Notes: generated by a model from the letters alone, not told the origin. A stretch of DNA of 64,000 bases from Halococcoides cellulosivorans (GCF_003058365.1 NZ_CP028858.1:2034836-2098835); one strand, 5' to 3'; positions 9,029-17,159 are shown, counted from the stretch's first letter. Numbers and translations: made by a program.

Positions 9029-10972
9029 ATGGCGGTCGCACAGCTGGGTCAGATAGCGGGACTCCTCGCGGAATCGCCGCTCACCGTGGACATGCTGGTC
9101 GTGTTCGCGATCATCGCCGTCGCGCTCGTGCTGTTCGTCTGGCAGCCGATCCCGATCGACACGACGGCGATCGCCGTCATGGTCGCGTTGATCGTCCTCG
9201 AACCCTGGACCGGGGTGACGCCCGCCGACGGCGTCTCGGGATTCTCGAACCCCGCGACGGTGACCGTCCTCGCGATGTTCGTGTTGAGCGAGGGGGTCCG
9301 GCGAACGGGGGCGGTTCAGATCCTCACGCGGGCGATATCGAAATACACCGGCGACAGCGACCTCAAGCAGTTGCTCGCGGTGATCGGCCTCGGGGGGCCA
9401 CCGGCGGGCTTTATCAACAACACCCCGATCGTCGCGATCTTGATCCCGGCGGTCAACGAGATCGCCCGCAAGGCCGACACCTCACCGTCGAAGCTGTTGA
9501 TGCCACTCTCCTTTGCGGCGATGATGGGCGGGACACTCACCCTGATCGGGACCTCGACGAACCTGCTCGCGAGTGACGTCTGGGCGCGCCAGGGCGGGCC
9601 CGCCGCCGCGCCGTTTACGATGTTCGAGTTCACCCAGCTCGGCGTCGTCGTCTTCGCCGTCGGCGTCGTCTATCTGCTGACCGTCGGGCGATACCTGACG
9701 CCAGCGCGCATCAGCCCCGCCGGCTCGCGCGAGGAGTTCGGGCTCTCGGAGTATCTCACCGACGTGGTCGTCCGAGAGGGGTCGCCGCTGGCCGGCACGA
9801 CCGTGCGCGAGATCCACCGCACCGACGAGTTCGCGATCGAGGTGTTCCAGATCGTCCGCGACGGCCACACGATCGCCCACGATCTCAGCACGCAGCGACT
9901 CCAGGCGGGCGACATCCTCGCCGTCCGGACCGACGAGGACACGATCCAGCGCGTGCTCGACGCCGACGGCCTGGACCTGCTCGCGGACGTCATAGACGAC
10001 ATCGAGGACGAACGATCGGCAGACATTCGCGACGCCGTCGTCGGCGACATGGGAGACGCCGACCGGCCACGCGACACCGACGCGGACCGCGACACCGCCG
10101 CGAACGATAGCGACGACGAGGCCGTCATGACCGAAGTCGTCCTCCTGCCGGGGTCGTGGCTCTCGGGCCGGGCGTATCGCATCGCCGATTTCGAACACCA
10201 GTACGATCTGAGCGTGCTCGCGGTCCGTCGGGGCAGCGAGGTGATCCGCAAGCGCATGCGCGACGTGAGACTCCGCGGCGGCGACACCCTGCTGATCCAG
10301 GCCTCGGGGCCGACCGTCGAGGAGTTACGTACCGCCCGGAACGTCGTCGTCTCGGGCAACGACGACTGGGAGTCGTTCGACCGCCGGAAGATTCCGATCG
10401 CGGTCGGGATCGTCGGTGGCGTCGTCGCACTCGCCGCCCTCGACGTCCTCCCGATCATGGTGAGTGCGCTCGCGGGCATCGTCGCGATGATCGTCACCGG
10501 CTGTCTCCGGCCCGCAGACGCCTACGACGCCGTCAGCTGGGACGTGATCTTCCTGCTCGCGGGCGTGATCCCGCTCGGCATCGCGATGGAGCAGTCGGGC
10601 GCGGCGGCGCTGCTGGGGACGATGATCGTCGGCGTGGGCGATCTACTCCCACCGCTGGCCATGCTCGGGGTGTTCTACCTCTTTACCGCGGTGCTCACCA
10701 ACGTGATCAGCAACAACGCCAGCGTCGTGTTGATGATCCCGATCGCCATCGACGCGGCCGTCAGCCTCGGCGCGAACCCGTTTTCGTTCGTGCTCGCGGT
10801 GACGTTCGCCGCCTCGACGGCGTTCATGACGCCCGTCGGCTACCAGACGAATCTGATGGTCTACGGGCCCGGTGGCTACCGATTCGGTGATTTCGTCCGG
10901 GTGGGACTCCCCTTGCAACTGTTGCTTACGATCGTGACGCCACTCGCGATTGCGTACTTCTGGGGCGTGTGA
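9029..10972 (+). CDS. SLC13-type transporter with two TrkA-C domains
   Basis: A 647-residue permease of the ion transporter superfamily. The N- and C-terminal membrane halves carry the paired NNTPIVAILIPAV and NNASVVLMIPIAI motifs of SLC13/DASS-like carriers. Between them are two cytosolic RCK_C (TrkA-C) domains, the first around residues 240-320 (ending LQAGDILAVRTDEDTIQRV) and the second around 365-445 (ending RLRGGDTLLIQASGPTVEEL). An acidic Asp-rich linker joins the two domains (about 330-365). This architecture is common in sulfate or dicarboxylate transporters of bacteria and haloarchaea. The substrate cannot be read from sequence. Confidence 0.88.
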   Translation: MAVAQLGQIAGLLAESPLTVDMLVVFAIIAVALVLFVWQPIPIDTTAIAVMVALIVLEPWTGVTPADGVSGFSNPATVTVLAMFVLSEGVRRTGAVQILTRAISKYTGDSDLKQLLAVIGLGGPPAGFINNTPIVAILIPAVNEIARKADTSPSKLLMPLSFAAMMGGTLTLIGTSTNLLASDVWARQGGPAAAPFTMFEFTQLGVVVFAVGVVYLLTVGRYLTPARISPAGSREEFGLSEYLTDVVVREGSPLAGTTVREIHRTDEFAIEVFQIVRDGHTIAHDLSTQRLQAGDILAVRTDEDTIQRVLDADGLDLLADVIDDIEDERSADIRDAVVGDMGDADRPRDTDADRDTAANDSDDEAVMTEVVLLPGSWLSGRAYRIADFEHQYDLSVLAVRRGSEVIRKRMRDVRLRGGDTLLIQASGPTVEELRTARNVVVSGNDDWESFDRRKIPIAVGIVGGVVALAALDVLPIMVSALAGIVAMIVTGCLRPADAYDAVSWDVIFLLAGVIPLGIAMEQSGAAALLGTMIVGVGDLLPPLAMLGVFYLFTAVLTNVISNNASVVLMIPIAIDAAVSLGANPFSFVLAVTFAASTAFMTPVGYQTNLMVYGPGGYRFGDFVRVGLPLQLLLTIVTPLAIAYFWGV

Positions 10973-11033
10973 GTGGAGAGAGGGCCGTCCGGGCGTCGAA
11001 ACGTCTTTACAATTTCGTACACATTGTATACAC

Positions 11034-11261
11034 GTGAGCACGATACGCGTCTCCGACGACGTCAAAGAGCGGTTACGGGACCTGAAACGTGACGACGAGT
11101 CGTTCGACGACCTGCTGGATCGACTCAGTCGCCAGGACACCGACGTCGACGAGATCGCGGGCTGTCTGGCCTTTGCGGACGATGATGGCGACCTTCTGGA
11201 TCGGATGGACGACGCCCACGACGAGTTGAGCGATTCGCTGGACGGACACGTTGGACGATGA
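11034..11261 (+). CDS. VapB-like antitoxin
   Basis: A 75-residue acidic protein starting STIRVSDDVKERLRDLKRDDESFDDLLDRL, the ribbon-helix-helix-like N-terminus of haloarchaeal antitoxins, followed by a long acidic tail that would wrap a toxin. I start at the GTG at 11034. An AT-rich element (TTTACAATTT, about 11007-11016) lies roughly 22 bp upstream, and the intervening sequence around CATTGTATACAC is a weak palindrome that could be the autoregulatory operator. Its stop overlaps the ATG of the PIN-domain gene by four bases (ATGA), the standard translational coupling of a type II pair. Confidence 0.85.
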   Translation: MSTIRVSDDVKERLRDLKRDDESFDDLLDRLSRQDTDVDEIAGCLAFADDDGDLLDRMDDAHDELSDSLDGHVGR

Positions 11262-11671
11262 TCGTCCTCGACAGGGACGTTCTGGCGAAAATTTCCGGAC
11301 GAGACGTCGACCAGGGCGTCCTCAACCATTGCCGACAGTACAGCCGAGAGGAGTGGACGATTCCAGCGATCGTCGCCTGGGAGTCGTACAAAGCGGTGTC
11401 GGAACGGTCACAGAAGCGACGTGTCCAGCGGGCACTGGCCGACAACTTCGATCGGATTCTCGACCTGACCGACGACGCTGGTCTCGAAGCCGCCGCACTC
11501 GACGAGAGCCTCTCAGCGCAGGGCGTCACACTCGACACCGCCGATCTCCTGAATCTCGCAATCGCCCACGAGGCCGGCGGCACGTTCGTCACCCACAACG
11601 CCAACGACTTCGATACGCCACCAGTTCACGACCTCGTCGATATCGACGTCGTGACCGGCGACTCAACCTGA
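11258..11671 (+). CDS. PIN-domain toxin (VapC-like RNase)
   Basis: A 137-residue PIN-domain protein. The acidic metal-binding residues are in the expected places: MIVLDRDVLA at the start, IVAWESYKA near 45, LDTADLLNLAIAH near 95 and THNANDF near 112. VapC toxins are Mg2+-dependent RNases, usually cutting tRNA or rRNA. It is coupled to the upstream antitoxin by an ATGA overlap. It is the last gene before the hairpin-rich stretch next to a tRNA, a typical place for accessory modules. Confidence 0.88.
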   Translation: MIVLDRDVLAKISGRDVDQGVLNHCRQYSREEWTIPAIVAWESYKAVSERSQKRRVQRALADNFDRILDLTDDAGLEAAALDESLSAQGVTLDTADLLNLAIAHEAGGTFVTHNANDFDTPPVHDLVDIDVVTGDST

Positions 11672-11720
11672 CCCGGGAGAATCGCGACTCCGTTCCGTGT
11701 CACCGATGATCGAAGGGGAC

Positions 11721-11763
11721 GAGCGTTGGACTCCGTCCAACGAACCACACGGGCGCTGAGGGA
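11721..11763. repeat. tRNA-3'-end direct repeat, copy 1
   Basis: Forty-three bases made of a hairpin (CGTTGGAC, loop, GTCCAACG) then AACCACACGGGCGCTGAGGG. The last part is the reverse complement of the 3' acceptor end of the tRNA-Arg gene at 12288. An almost identical copy lies about 361 bp further on. Confidence 0.75.
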
Positions 11764-12081
11764 CTGAGCGAAGCCGAAGGCTTCGCGAGGGTCGTCGCGG
11801 CCGCTGAATGACGAGCAATGCGAGGAACGAAGCGGCTGCGACGGGACTGAGCGGCGACTCCGTCGCCGCGAGGGTTGAGGGACGCTTGCGTCCCTCAGGA
11901 CTGAGCGAACGCGTTGCGTTCGCGATGATCGAACGACGCGTGCGTCGGTCGGGATTTGAACCACCTGCACTTCGCTCACTTCGTTCGCTCGTGCCGTCGT
12001 TCAAATCCTTCAGTGCCGGTTCGCTCGTTTCTCACTCCGTTCGAAAACTCGCTGTCTCCGAAAATCGAAGATTTTCGGGAT

Positions 12082-12132
12082 GAGCGTTGGACTTTGTCCA
12101 ACGAACCACACGGGCGCTGAGGGATTTGAACC
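12082..12132. repeat. tRNA-3'-end direct repeat, copy 2
   Basis: It repeats copy 1 with only two changes in the hairpin loop and extends further into the tRNA: CGGGCGCTGAGGGATTTGAACC (split across 12111-12132) matches the acceptor and T-arm of the tRNA-Arg gene. It is followed by a hairpin and then GGGTTCAAATCC, which forms an 11-base inverted repeat with GGATTTGAACC. This looks like an attachment-site copy or partial tRNA remnant. Confidence 0.75.
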
Positions 12133-12287
12133 GAAGCCAGACGTGCTCGCTCCGCTGCGCGCGACTGGCAGGGTTCAAATCCGCAGTGCCGGTTCGTTCG
12201 CCGGTTCGCTGGCTCACGGCCATGCCGTTCGCCGTTCCGAGGCTCTCACTTCGTTCGAGCCTCGCTATCGCTCACCGGCTCACTGCA

Positions 12288-12362
12288 CGGGCGCTGAGGG
12301 ATTTGAACCCCCGGCAACTTGGTTCGAAGCCAAGCACTCTGTCCAGGCTGAGCTAAGCGCCC
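12288..12362 (-). tRNA. tRNA-Arg (anticodon UCG)
   Basis: Seventy-five bases that fold as a complete cloverleaf. The acceptor is GGGCGCT/AGCGCCC with discriminator G. The D-stem is GCTC/GAGT, the anticodon stem CTTGG/CCAAG with loop CTTCGAA (anticodon TCG), and the T-arm is GGGGG-TTCAAAT-CCCTC. CCA is not encoded. An AT-rich box (TTTTATCC, about 12391-12398) lies roughly 30 bp upstream on the minus strand. It reads arginine CGA codons. Confidence 0.93.
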
Positions 12363-12448
12363 TTATCCGAGCCAAAACACGCGCAGGGATAAAACCCACC
12401 ATCCCGCCGTCCGCCACACCTATGACAGTGGGCGTTCCCTGTCCACAC

Positions 12449-12862
12449 ATGTCACTCTCTGACGACGCGATCACCGACCTGCTCGCATCGGCCGAAACGA
12501 TCGCCGTGGTCGGCTGTTCGAGCACGCCCGGTAAGGCCGCCCACGACGTCCCGAAGTATCTCGACGGGCACGGCTACAACATCCTGCCAGTCAACCCGTT
12601 CGCCGACGAGATCCTGGGCCGCGAGGCCGTCGATTCGCTCGCCGACATCGACGAATCGGTCGACATCGTCGACGTGTTCCGCCCGAGCGACGAAGTCCCG
12701 GAGATCATCGACAGTGCGCTCGACAATACGGACGATGCGGCGATCTGGCTGCAACTCGGTATCGATCACCCCAATGCCGTCGAACGCGCCAGAGCGGCGG
12801 GCCGGTCGGTCGTCGCCGATCGGTGCATGAAGATCGAACACGGCCGCCTGATCGAAACCTAA
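12449..12862 (+). CDS. CoA-binding (YccU-like) protein
   Basis: A 137-residue Rossmann-fold protein of the CoA_binding_2 family. It shows ETIAVVGCSSTPGKAAHDVPKYL (nucleotide-binding loop), GYNILPVNPFADEILGREAV, VDIVDVFRPSDEVPEI and, near the end, AIWLQLGIDHPNAVERARAAG then VVADRCMKIEH. It presumably binds CoA or a dinucleotide; the physiological partner is unknown. The start MSLSDDAITD is the family-like N-terminus, although an upstream ATG nine codons earlier (12422) is possible. It converges with the next gene: the two stops share bases 12859-12862. Confidence 0.88.
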   Translation: MSLSDDAITDLLASAETIAVVGCSSTPGKAAHDVPKYLDGHGYNILPVNPFADEILGREAVDSLADIDESVDIVDVFRPSDEVPEIIDSALDNTDDAAIWLQLGIDHPNAVERARAAGRSVVADRCMKIEHGRLIET

Positions 12863-13221
12863 CGCTCGTCGCTCGCGCTGTCGGTACTCTCGGCGGGCGA
12901 GTCGGGCGTGGCCTCGTCGCTCCCGCCGTCTGAATCCTCGTCCGCGTCCCCCTCCGCGGACTCGTCGTCCGCGTCCACGTCCTCGATCGACGCCTCGGCG
13001 ATGATCGCGTCGGGATCGAGCCCCTGCTCGGCGGCGATCGCCTCGATGAGCGCACGATTTTCCGCGACGTCTCGGTCGAGGCCGTCGACGGTGTCGGCAG
13101 TCGTGTTGAGCTTCTTGCGGATCTCGATGACGTGCTCGCGGAGTTCGACCATCCGCTCGTACAGCTCCTCGGCGACCTCGACCATCTTCTGGACGCGTTT
13201 CGCCGTGTCGGTGAGTGCCAT
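12859..13221 (-). CDS. Haloarchaeal coiled-coil protein, DUF5798-like
   Basis: A 120-residue protein starting MALTDTAKRVQKMVEVAEELYERMVELREH. The first 70 residues form a predicted long coiled coil, followed by a short helix (ALIEAIAAEQGLDPDAII). The last 50 residues are a disordered Asp/Glu/Ser tail typical of halophilic proteins. It resembles the haloarchaea-specific DUF5798 family, for which I know no function. Convergent with the CoA-binding gene. Confidence 0.75.
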   Translation of the reverse strand: MALTDTAKRVQKMVEVAEELYERMVELREHVIEIRKKLNTTADTVDGLDRDVAENRALIEAIAAEQGLDPDAIIAEASIEDVDADDESAEGDADEDSDGGSDEATPDSPAESTDSASDER

Positions 13222-13315
13222 TGTCGGATCGAGGCGGTCGACCCCTGTGGCCCTTTCGGTGGCCCGCCGTCGAGCGAAAGGTCCTTGAGGGGAGCCGGCG
13301 GAGTGTGGAGTGGAC

Positions 13316-13605
13316 TAGGCCGGGCGGCCAGGCCCCGCCCCTCGCCCGCATGATGGTCTTGAGCGGGGGCCGAACACCGGAGACGTCGGATCCGCCGGGT
13401 GCGGACCCCGGCCCCAACCGTGGAAGCCTCGTCCCGCGGGGGCAGCGGTCCACGTCGGCTCGCCTGCAGGGGCGACTCGGCGTGGTTGATCGGCGCCAGC
13501 CCGTCAGGCGCGGAAGCGAGCAGCGGAGCGCCGGACACCTGTCGCTCGCGGGGTTGCGGGGTGGAGGGACGGGCCGGGACTACCCGCACCCGAACGATCC
13601 GGCAA
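13316..13605 (+). ncRNA. ffs: SRP 7S RNA
   Basis: GC-rich structured RNA with the signature of SRP RNA helix 8: GTCAGGCGCGGAAGCGAGCAGC around 13502-13523, where GGAA is the tetraloop and GTCAGG opposite AGCAGC is the SRP54-binding symmetric loop. The flanks pair over a long distance: GGCCCCGCCCCTC near 13330 with GAGGGACGGGCC near 13564. The Alu-domain side resembles remembered halobacterial 7S RNA (GGGGGCCGAACACCGG). End points are estimates from pairing and the usual length of about 300 nt. I see no clear TATA box. Confidence 0.87.
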
Positions 13606-13701
13606 CTCCGGCCGTCCACTCCCATTCATCGCGACATCGACCGACGAGCGGTCGCTCCGTGTCGGTTGCGCGCGCCGGGAATTCGATCGCAGCGCGTCCC
13701 A

Positions 13702-14589
13702 TCACTCGGTCTCGAACGCCGCGCCCTCGACGGTCAGCCCGCCGCTGACCGTGCGATTCGGATACGGGATGTCGATGCCGGCGTCGTCGAATCGCTCTTT
13801 GACGCTGGCGGTGTACTCGCCGCGGATCCGCACCACGTCCGACCGACTCGGATCACCGATCCAGACCCGCGACTGGAGGACGACCGACGAGTCACCGAGT
13901 TCGGTCACCCGCACCGAGGGGTCGGGGGTCGCGAGCACGTCCGGGTGGGCCTCGGCCTCGTCGAGGACGATGTCGGTCGCAGCGTCGATGTCGTCGTCGT
14001 ACCCGATGCCAAAGTCGACTTTGACGCGCAACCGGTCGGCGTCGACCGGGTTCTTGATGACGCCGTCGGTGAGGTGGCTGTTCGGGACCGTCAGCAGTTC
14101 GTTGTCGAACGTCCGGACGCGGGTCACCCGGAGGCTGATGTCCTCGACGCGCCCGCTGTAATCGTCCCACTCGATCCAATCACCGATGCGGAACGGCCGA
14201 TCGGTGAAGATGAACACGCCCGCCGCGAGGTTTTTCATCACGTCCTGCAGGGCGAACCCGATCGCGAGCGTCCCGGCGGCGGCGATGGTCGCGAGCGACT
14301 GGAGGAAGCTTCCGAAGCCCGCGAGGCCGAAGGCGACCGCGACCGCGACGAACAGAACGGCGATGTTGACGAGTTTGATCAGGGGTTTCCGGGCGTGTGC
14401 GTCGAGATTCCGGGCCTGCAGGACACGGCCGATCGCCGGCGCGACGACCGCCCGGCCCACGATCACGAGTGCCACGAAGACGGCGAAGAAGGTGAGTGCG
14501 CTGCCGATCTCGGCGGCATAGGGCAGCCCTGCCGCGTCGAGCGTCTGGCCGATCGGGCCCGCCGTGACGTTGGTGTCGAGGACGCTCAT
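13702..14589 (-). CDS. MscS-family mechanosensitive channel
   Basis: A 295-residue MscS-type channel that opens under membrane tension to release solutes. Three predicted N-terminal helices are followed by the pore-lining segment AAAGTLAIGFALQDVMKNLAAG. Next come the beta domain (FRIGDWIEWDDYSGRVEDISLRVT, TVPNSHLTD) and a C-terminal alpha/beta cap (DFGIGYDDDIDAATDIVLDEA). Its ATG overlaps the stop of the YhbY-like gene upstream (ATGA), so the two are translationally coupled. Confidence 0.93.
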   Translation of the reverse strand: MSVLDTNVTAGPIGQTLDAAGLPYAAEIGSALTFFAVFVALVIVGRAVVAPAIGRVLQARNLDAHARKPLIKLVNIAVLFVAVAVAFGLAGFGSFLQSLATIAAAGTLAIGFALQDVMKNLAAGVFIFTDRPFRIGDWIEWDDYSGRVEDISLRVTRVRTFDNELLTVPNSHLTDGVIKNPVDADRLRVKVDFGIGYDDDIDAATDIVLDEAEAHPDVLATPDPSVRVTELGDSSVVLQSRVWIGDPSRSDVVRIRGEYTASVKERFDDAGIDIPYPNRTVSGGLTVEGAAFETE

Positions 14590-14825
14590 TCGTAGACGGC
14601 GGTGTGCCCTCTCGTCTCGACGAGATCCGCGCCGGCGCGGTCGGCCAGGTCGGCCGCCAACTCGTCGGTGGTCGTTCCGCCCCGTGCCGCGCGGTGGAAG
14701 CGGACCTTGACGAACGCGCGATCGTCGAGTTGGGCCGCGAGTTCCTCGACGGCGGGGTCGAGGCCACGCTTGCCCACCCAGAGGCTCACGTCGAGGTCGT
14801 GAATCTGCTGGCGTCGATCGGTCAT
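14586..14825 (-). CDS. YhbY-like RNA-binding (CRM) protein
   Basis: A 79-residue protein with the CRM/YhbY pattern. It has a VGKRGLDPAVEELAAQLDD helix-turn segment containing the GxxG-like loop, FVKVRFHRAARGG on the central strand, and a closing ADLVETRGHTAVYE. YhbY proteins associate with pre-50S ribosomes in bacteria, so a role in ribosome assembly is likely by family. I start at the ATG giving MTDRRQQIHD because the longer frame has a non-conserved extension. Its stop overlaps the start of the MscS gene by four bases. Confidence 0.75.
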   Translation of the reverse strand: MTDRRQQIHDLDVSLWVGKRGLDPAVEELAAQLDDRAFVKVRFHRAARGGTTTDELAADLADRAGADLVETRGHTAVYE

Positions 14826-14928
14826 ACGGGGTTCACCCGATGCAGATGTGAATAGCTTTCGGCGCGGGCGCGCCACCGGGCCGACGACGGACGATAGTTT
14901 TTCCCGCCAGCGCTCCAACGTGGGGAGT

Positions 14929-15234
14929 ATGTCCCGCTGGGAGTGTGCCATCGAGGGCGACGATCGGACCTTCGATCGGGTCGAAGACCTGATCGTCCAC
15001 CAGGCCAGCGCGCACGAGCACGTCGAGTGCAAGGTCTGCGGGACCGTCCTGCCCGACGGCTACTTCGCGATTCGCCACGCCTTCGAGGAACACACCCGGG
15101 CGGACTACGTGCGGGCCTACGACGCGACGGCCGCCGAGGTCCGCCGTCGCGAACAGGTCAAACAGGTCGTCGAGTCCGCCGCCGACATCCGCGAGGTCGT
15201 CGACCGCCTGGAGGGCGGCGACGGCACGCTCTAA
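14929..15234 (+). CDS. Small zinc-finger protein of unknown role
   Basis: A 101-residue protein starting MSRWECAIEGDDRTFDRVEDLIVHQASAHEH. It has a CxxH/CxxC-like set of ligands (WEC near residue 5, HQASAHEH, then VECKVCGTVLP and RHAFEEH), suggesting a C2H2-type zinc-binding unit repeated once. The rest is a basic-acidic helix (RRREQVKQVVESAADIREVVDRLEG). Similar small proteins are common in haloarchaea and unassigned. The start is the ATG after an AT-rich TAGTTTTTCC element; the longer upstream frame is arginine-rich and unlikely. Confidence 0.72.
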   Translation: MSRWECAIEGDDRTFDRVEDLIVHQASAHEHVECKVCGTVLPDGYFAIRHAFEEHTRADYVRAYDATAAEVRRREQVKQVVESAADIREVVDRLEGGDGTL

Positions 15235-15253
15235 TTTTCAGCCGCCGATCGGC

Positions 15254-15982
15254 TCAGTCCGCCGCGGTCGCGGGGAGTTCCGACTCGACAGCGAGTCGTT
15301 CGTCCGCATCGCAGACGAGCGCCCGAGCGTCGCTGTGCGATTCGACCGCATCGGCGAACTCGTCGGTGTCCACCTCGATCGGCGGGAACGAGTCGTAGTG
15401 CATCGGGAGCGCGAGATCGGCTCCGACCCAGTCGACGGCGATCGCGGCCTGCTCGGGCCCCATCGTGAAGTGATCGCCGATCGGCACGGCCGCGACGTCC
15501 GGTTCGAGGAACTCGCCGATCACGTCGGCCATCTCGCTCATCAGCGCGGTATCGCCAGCATGGTAAAACACCGGATCGTCGTCGGCCGCGAGCGGCGGGG
15601 CCGCACCGATCAGATAGCCCGCGGGCATCCCACCGGTGGCGTCGGGCGCGGTCTCCATGCCGTTGGAGTGGTCCGCGCGATGCATCGTCACGTGAGCGTC
15701 GCCCAGTTCGATCGTCCCACCGAGGTTGAACCCGATCGTCTCGCCGATGTCGAACGCCTGCTCGCAGTAGCCCACGACCTCGGGCGTGCCCGCGACCGGG
15801 CAGTCGTAGGCCCCCACGTCGGCGATGTGGTCGGCGTGACCGTGGGTCAGGAGGACGTAGTCGGGATCCACGTCGGTCGGGTCCGCGTCGGTCTTGGGAT
15901 TGTCGAAGAACGGATCGATCAGCAGCGTCGTCGAGTCTATCTCGACACGCCAGGTCGAGTGGCCGAACCAGGTAAGCTCCAT
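15254..15982 (-). CDS. UPF0173-type metal-dependent hydrolase
   Basis: A 242-residue metallo-beta-lactamase-fold protein. It opens with [14 protein letters not shown], the UPF0173 signature, then [10 protein letters not shown] and the metal motif LLTHGHADH. It continues with [20 protein letters not shown] and a final [10 protein letters not shown]. The metal ligands (HxHxDH, His, Asp, His) are all present. The substrate is unknown; members are thought to hydrolyse small esters or lactones. It is isolated, transcribed towards the zinc-finger gene. Confidence 0.9.
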   Translation of the reverse strand: MELTWFGHSTWRVEIDSTTLLIDPFFDNPKTDADPTDVDPDYVLLTHGHADHIADVGAYDCPVAGTPEVVGYCEQAFDIGETIGFNLGGTIELGDAHVTMHRADHSNGMETAPDATGGMPAGYLIGAAPPLAADDDPVFYHAGDTALMSEMADVIGEFLEPDVAAVPIGDHFTMGPEQAAIAVDWVGADLALPMHYDSFPPIEVDTDEFADAVESHSDARALVCDADERLAVESELPATAAD

Positions 15983-16068
15983 AGGCGGCGGTCGGGGCGG
16001 ATCGCACTTAATCGTTGAGTGGTCCAGTCGAGCGAAGTGGGCGAGATCGGCGGATCACCGCCCCGATG

Positions 16069-16506
16069 TCATCCGAGCAACTCCCGAATCCGGCGTTCGA
16101 ACAGTTCCTCCAGAGCGATCCAGAGGATCTCGGTCGGAATCGTCGGGTCGAACGACGACGCCTCGTGGTGAGTGTCCGAAGCGTCCGGCACCTGGTACTG
16201 GAAGTGGACCGGACCGAGGTCGGGATGATCCGCGTCGCGGTGGTACCCACAGTTGAACCCCGTGTTCGGATCGGCGTAATGAATGCGATAGAACTGCTCG
16301 TCACCCCGAAACCGCCACTCCACGTCGAGTGTGGGATCGGCAGGACCCGTCGACGGCCGGACGCGATCGGCCGCGACAGTCGCTCGAAGAGACCGTTTCA
16401 CGATGCTGTCCGGTTCGTAGGTGACGGTCGTGATTTCTGGCTGGCGTTCGAGTACGTCCCTGAGCCCGCGATAGACCGTCGTATCGATCGTCCCTGGCAG
16501 ACTCAT
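16069..16506 (-). CDS. Putative toxin, TumE/DUF6516-like
   Basis: A 145-residue protein with WRFRGDEQFYRIHYADPNTG, then GYHRDADHPDLGPVHFQYQ and a C-terminal helix. The layout (YRIHY... GYHxDxDHP... HFQYQ) resembles the DUF6516/TumE-like proteins found with HTH antitoxins in haloarchaea. It lies one base after the stop of the HTH gene, on the same strand, as expected for a toxin in a type II-like pair. The activity is not known. Confidence 0.65.
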   Translation of the reverse strand: MSLPGTIDTTVYRGLRDVLERQPEITTVTYEPDSIVKRSLRATVAADRVRPSTGPADPTLDVEWRFRGDEQFYRIHYADPNTGFNCGYHRDADHPDLGPVHFQYQVPDASDTHHEASSFDPTIPTEILWIALEELFERRIRELLG

Positions 16507-16507
16507 A

Positions 16508-17020
16508 TCAGACCGACAGTGCGTCTCGCTCGCTCGCCCAGTCGTACTCGTTGAGCGCGGCCCTGAGGACTGGCTGACGGTCGGCGAGATGTTCCCACTC
16601 GCTGGCGATATCGCGGCGGCGATCGATCTCGTCGATCGCGTCGAGGTCTGCGATCGACGCGCGGAGTTCGCCCGGCGTATCGACCCCGAACTCGTCTTTC
16701 CAGTCGGCGATCGACGATCGAATCGACACGAGAGAACTCGTCAGTGCCTCACGGTCGTGTTCGCGCTGGAGGGTCGCGATCTCCCGGTAAGTCGCCATCA
16801 ACTGGTCGATACAGTAGCGTCGCTGGCCGTCTTGCTCGACGACACGCAGCACGTCGTCCTCGACGAGTTGGTCGAGATACTTCCGGGCGGTCTTGGCGGA
16901 GACGTCAGTTTCGTCGGCGACCCACGCCGCCGTCCGCGGCGTCCGAAGCGTCCGCGCGGCCGCCCGGACACGCTCTCCGCGTGTCAACTCGGTTCGGTCG
17001 CCAGATGGCTCGTCGGTCAC
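16508..17020 (-). CDS. HTH protein, probable antitoxin/regulator
   Basis: A 170-residue winged-helix-like protein. The N-terminal region (RGERVRAAARTLRTPRTAAWVADETDVSAKTARKYLDQLVEDDVLRVV) is a helix-turn-helix of the haloarchaeal DUF7342 type, followed by a coiled coil. I choose the GTG at 17020 (VTDEPSGDRTELTRGERV) because a TATA-like TATATTTG stands 25-30 bp upstream and the family begins near this point. The ORF otherwise runs on with no domain. Operon partner of the putative toxin at 16069-16506. Confidence 0.72.
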   Translation of the reverse strand: MTDEPSGDRTELTRGERVRAAARTLRTPRTAAWVADETDVSAKTARKYLDQLVEDDVLRVVEQDGQRRYCIDQLMATYREIATLQREHDREALTSSLVSIRSSIADWKDEFGVDTPGELRASIADLDAIDEIDRRRDIASEWEHLADRQPVLRAALNEYDWASERDALSV

Positions 17021-17039
17021 GTTCGTGTAGAGGTGGCCC

Positions 17040-17075
17040 GCGAACAAATATACATCGCCGGGGAAATATACGAAT
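17040..17075 (-). promoter_or_regulatory. Promoter/operator of the HTH-toxin pair
   Basis: Two copies of AAATATAC about 20 bp apart (near 17046 and 17065 on the plus strand) in a GC-rich context. The one nearer the gene is at the right distance to be the TATA box for a leaderless start at 17020. The repeated copy could be part of an autoregulatory operator. Confidence 0.5.
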
Positions 17076-17159
17076 CGCGCCCACGACACTCTGCGTCGGT
17101 CACACTCGAACGTCCGGTCGGGTCGGATGCGATCGAACCGACGGCCGGTCACCCTCGGG

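Larger units (their letters stand above)
11721..12266. repeat. Array of triloop hairpins, non-coding
   Basis: This stretch has no convincing gene. It holds a dense series of perfect stem-loops with different stems and mostly three-base loops: 11724-11742 (stem CGTTGGAC, loop TCC), 11768-11786 (GCGAAGCC, loop GAA), 11851-11869 (GCGGCGAC, loop TCC), 11876-11897 (ten-base stem, loop TT), 11905-11923 (GCGAACGC, loop GTT), 11934-11947 (six-base stem), 12058-12078 (CCGAAAATC, loop GAA), 12085-12103 (CGTTGGAC, loop TTT) and 12238-12264 (CGAGGCTC, loop of 11). Three of them sit in the same frame, ACTGAG before the stem and a CGCGA(G/T)-like sequence at its end. The stems differ in sequence but keep pairing. 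Confidence 0.75.

Noticed and set aside
12080-12448. Plus-strand reading frame before the CoA-binding gene, with repeats such as TGAEGFEP
   Set aside because: It runs through the tRNA-Arg gene in reverse and the repeat region. The TGAEGFEP repeats are translations of tRNA sequence.
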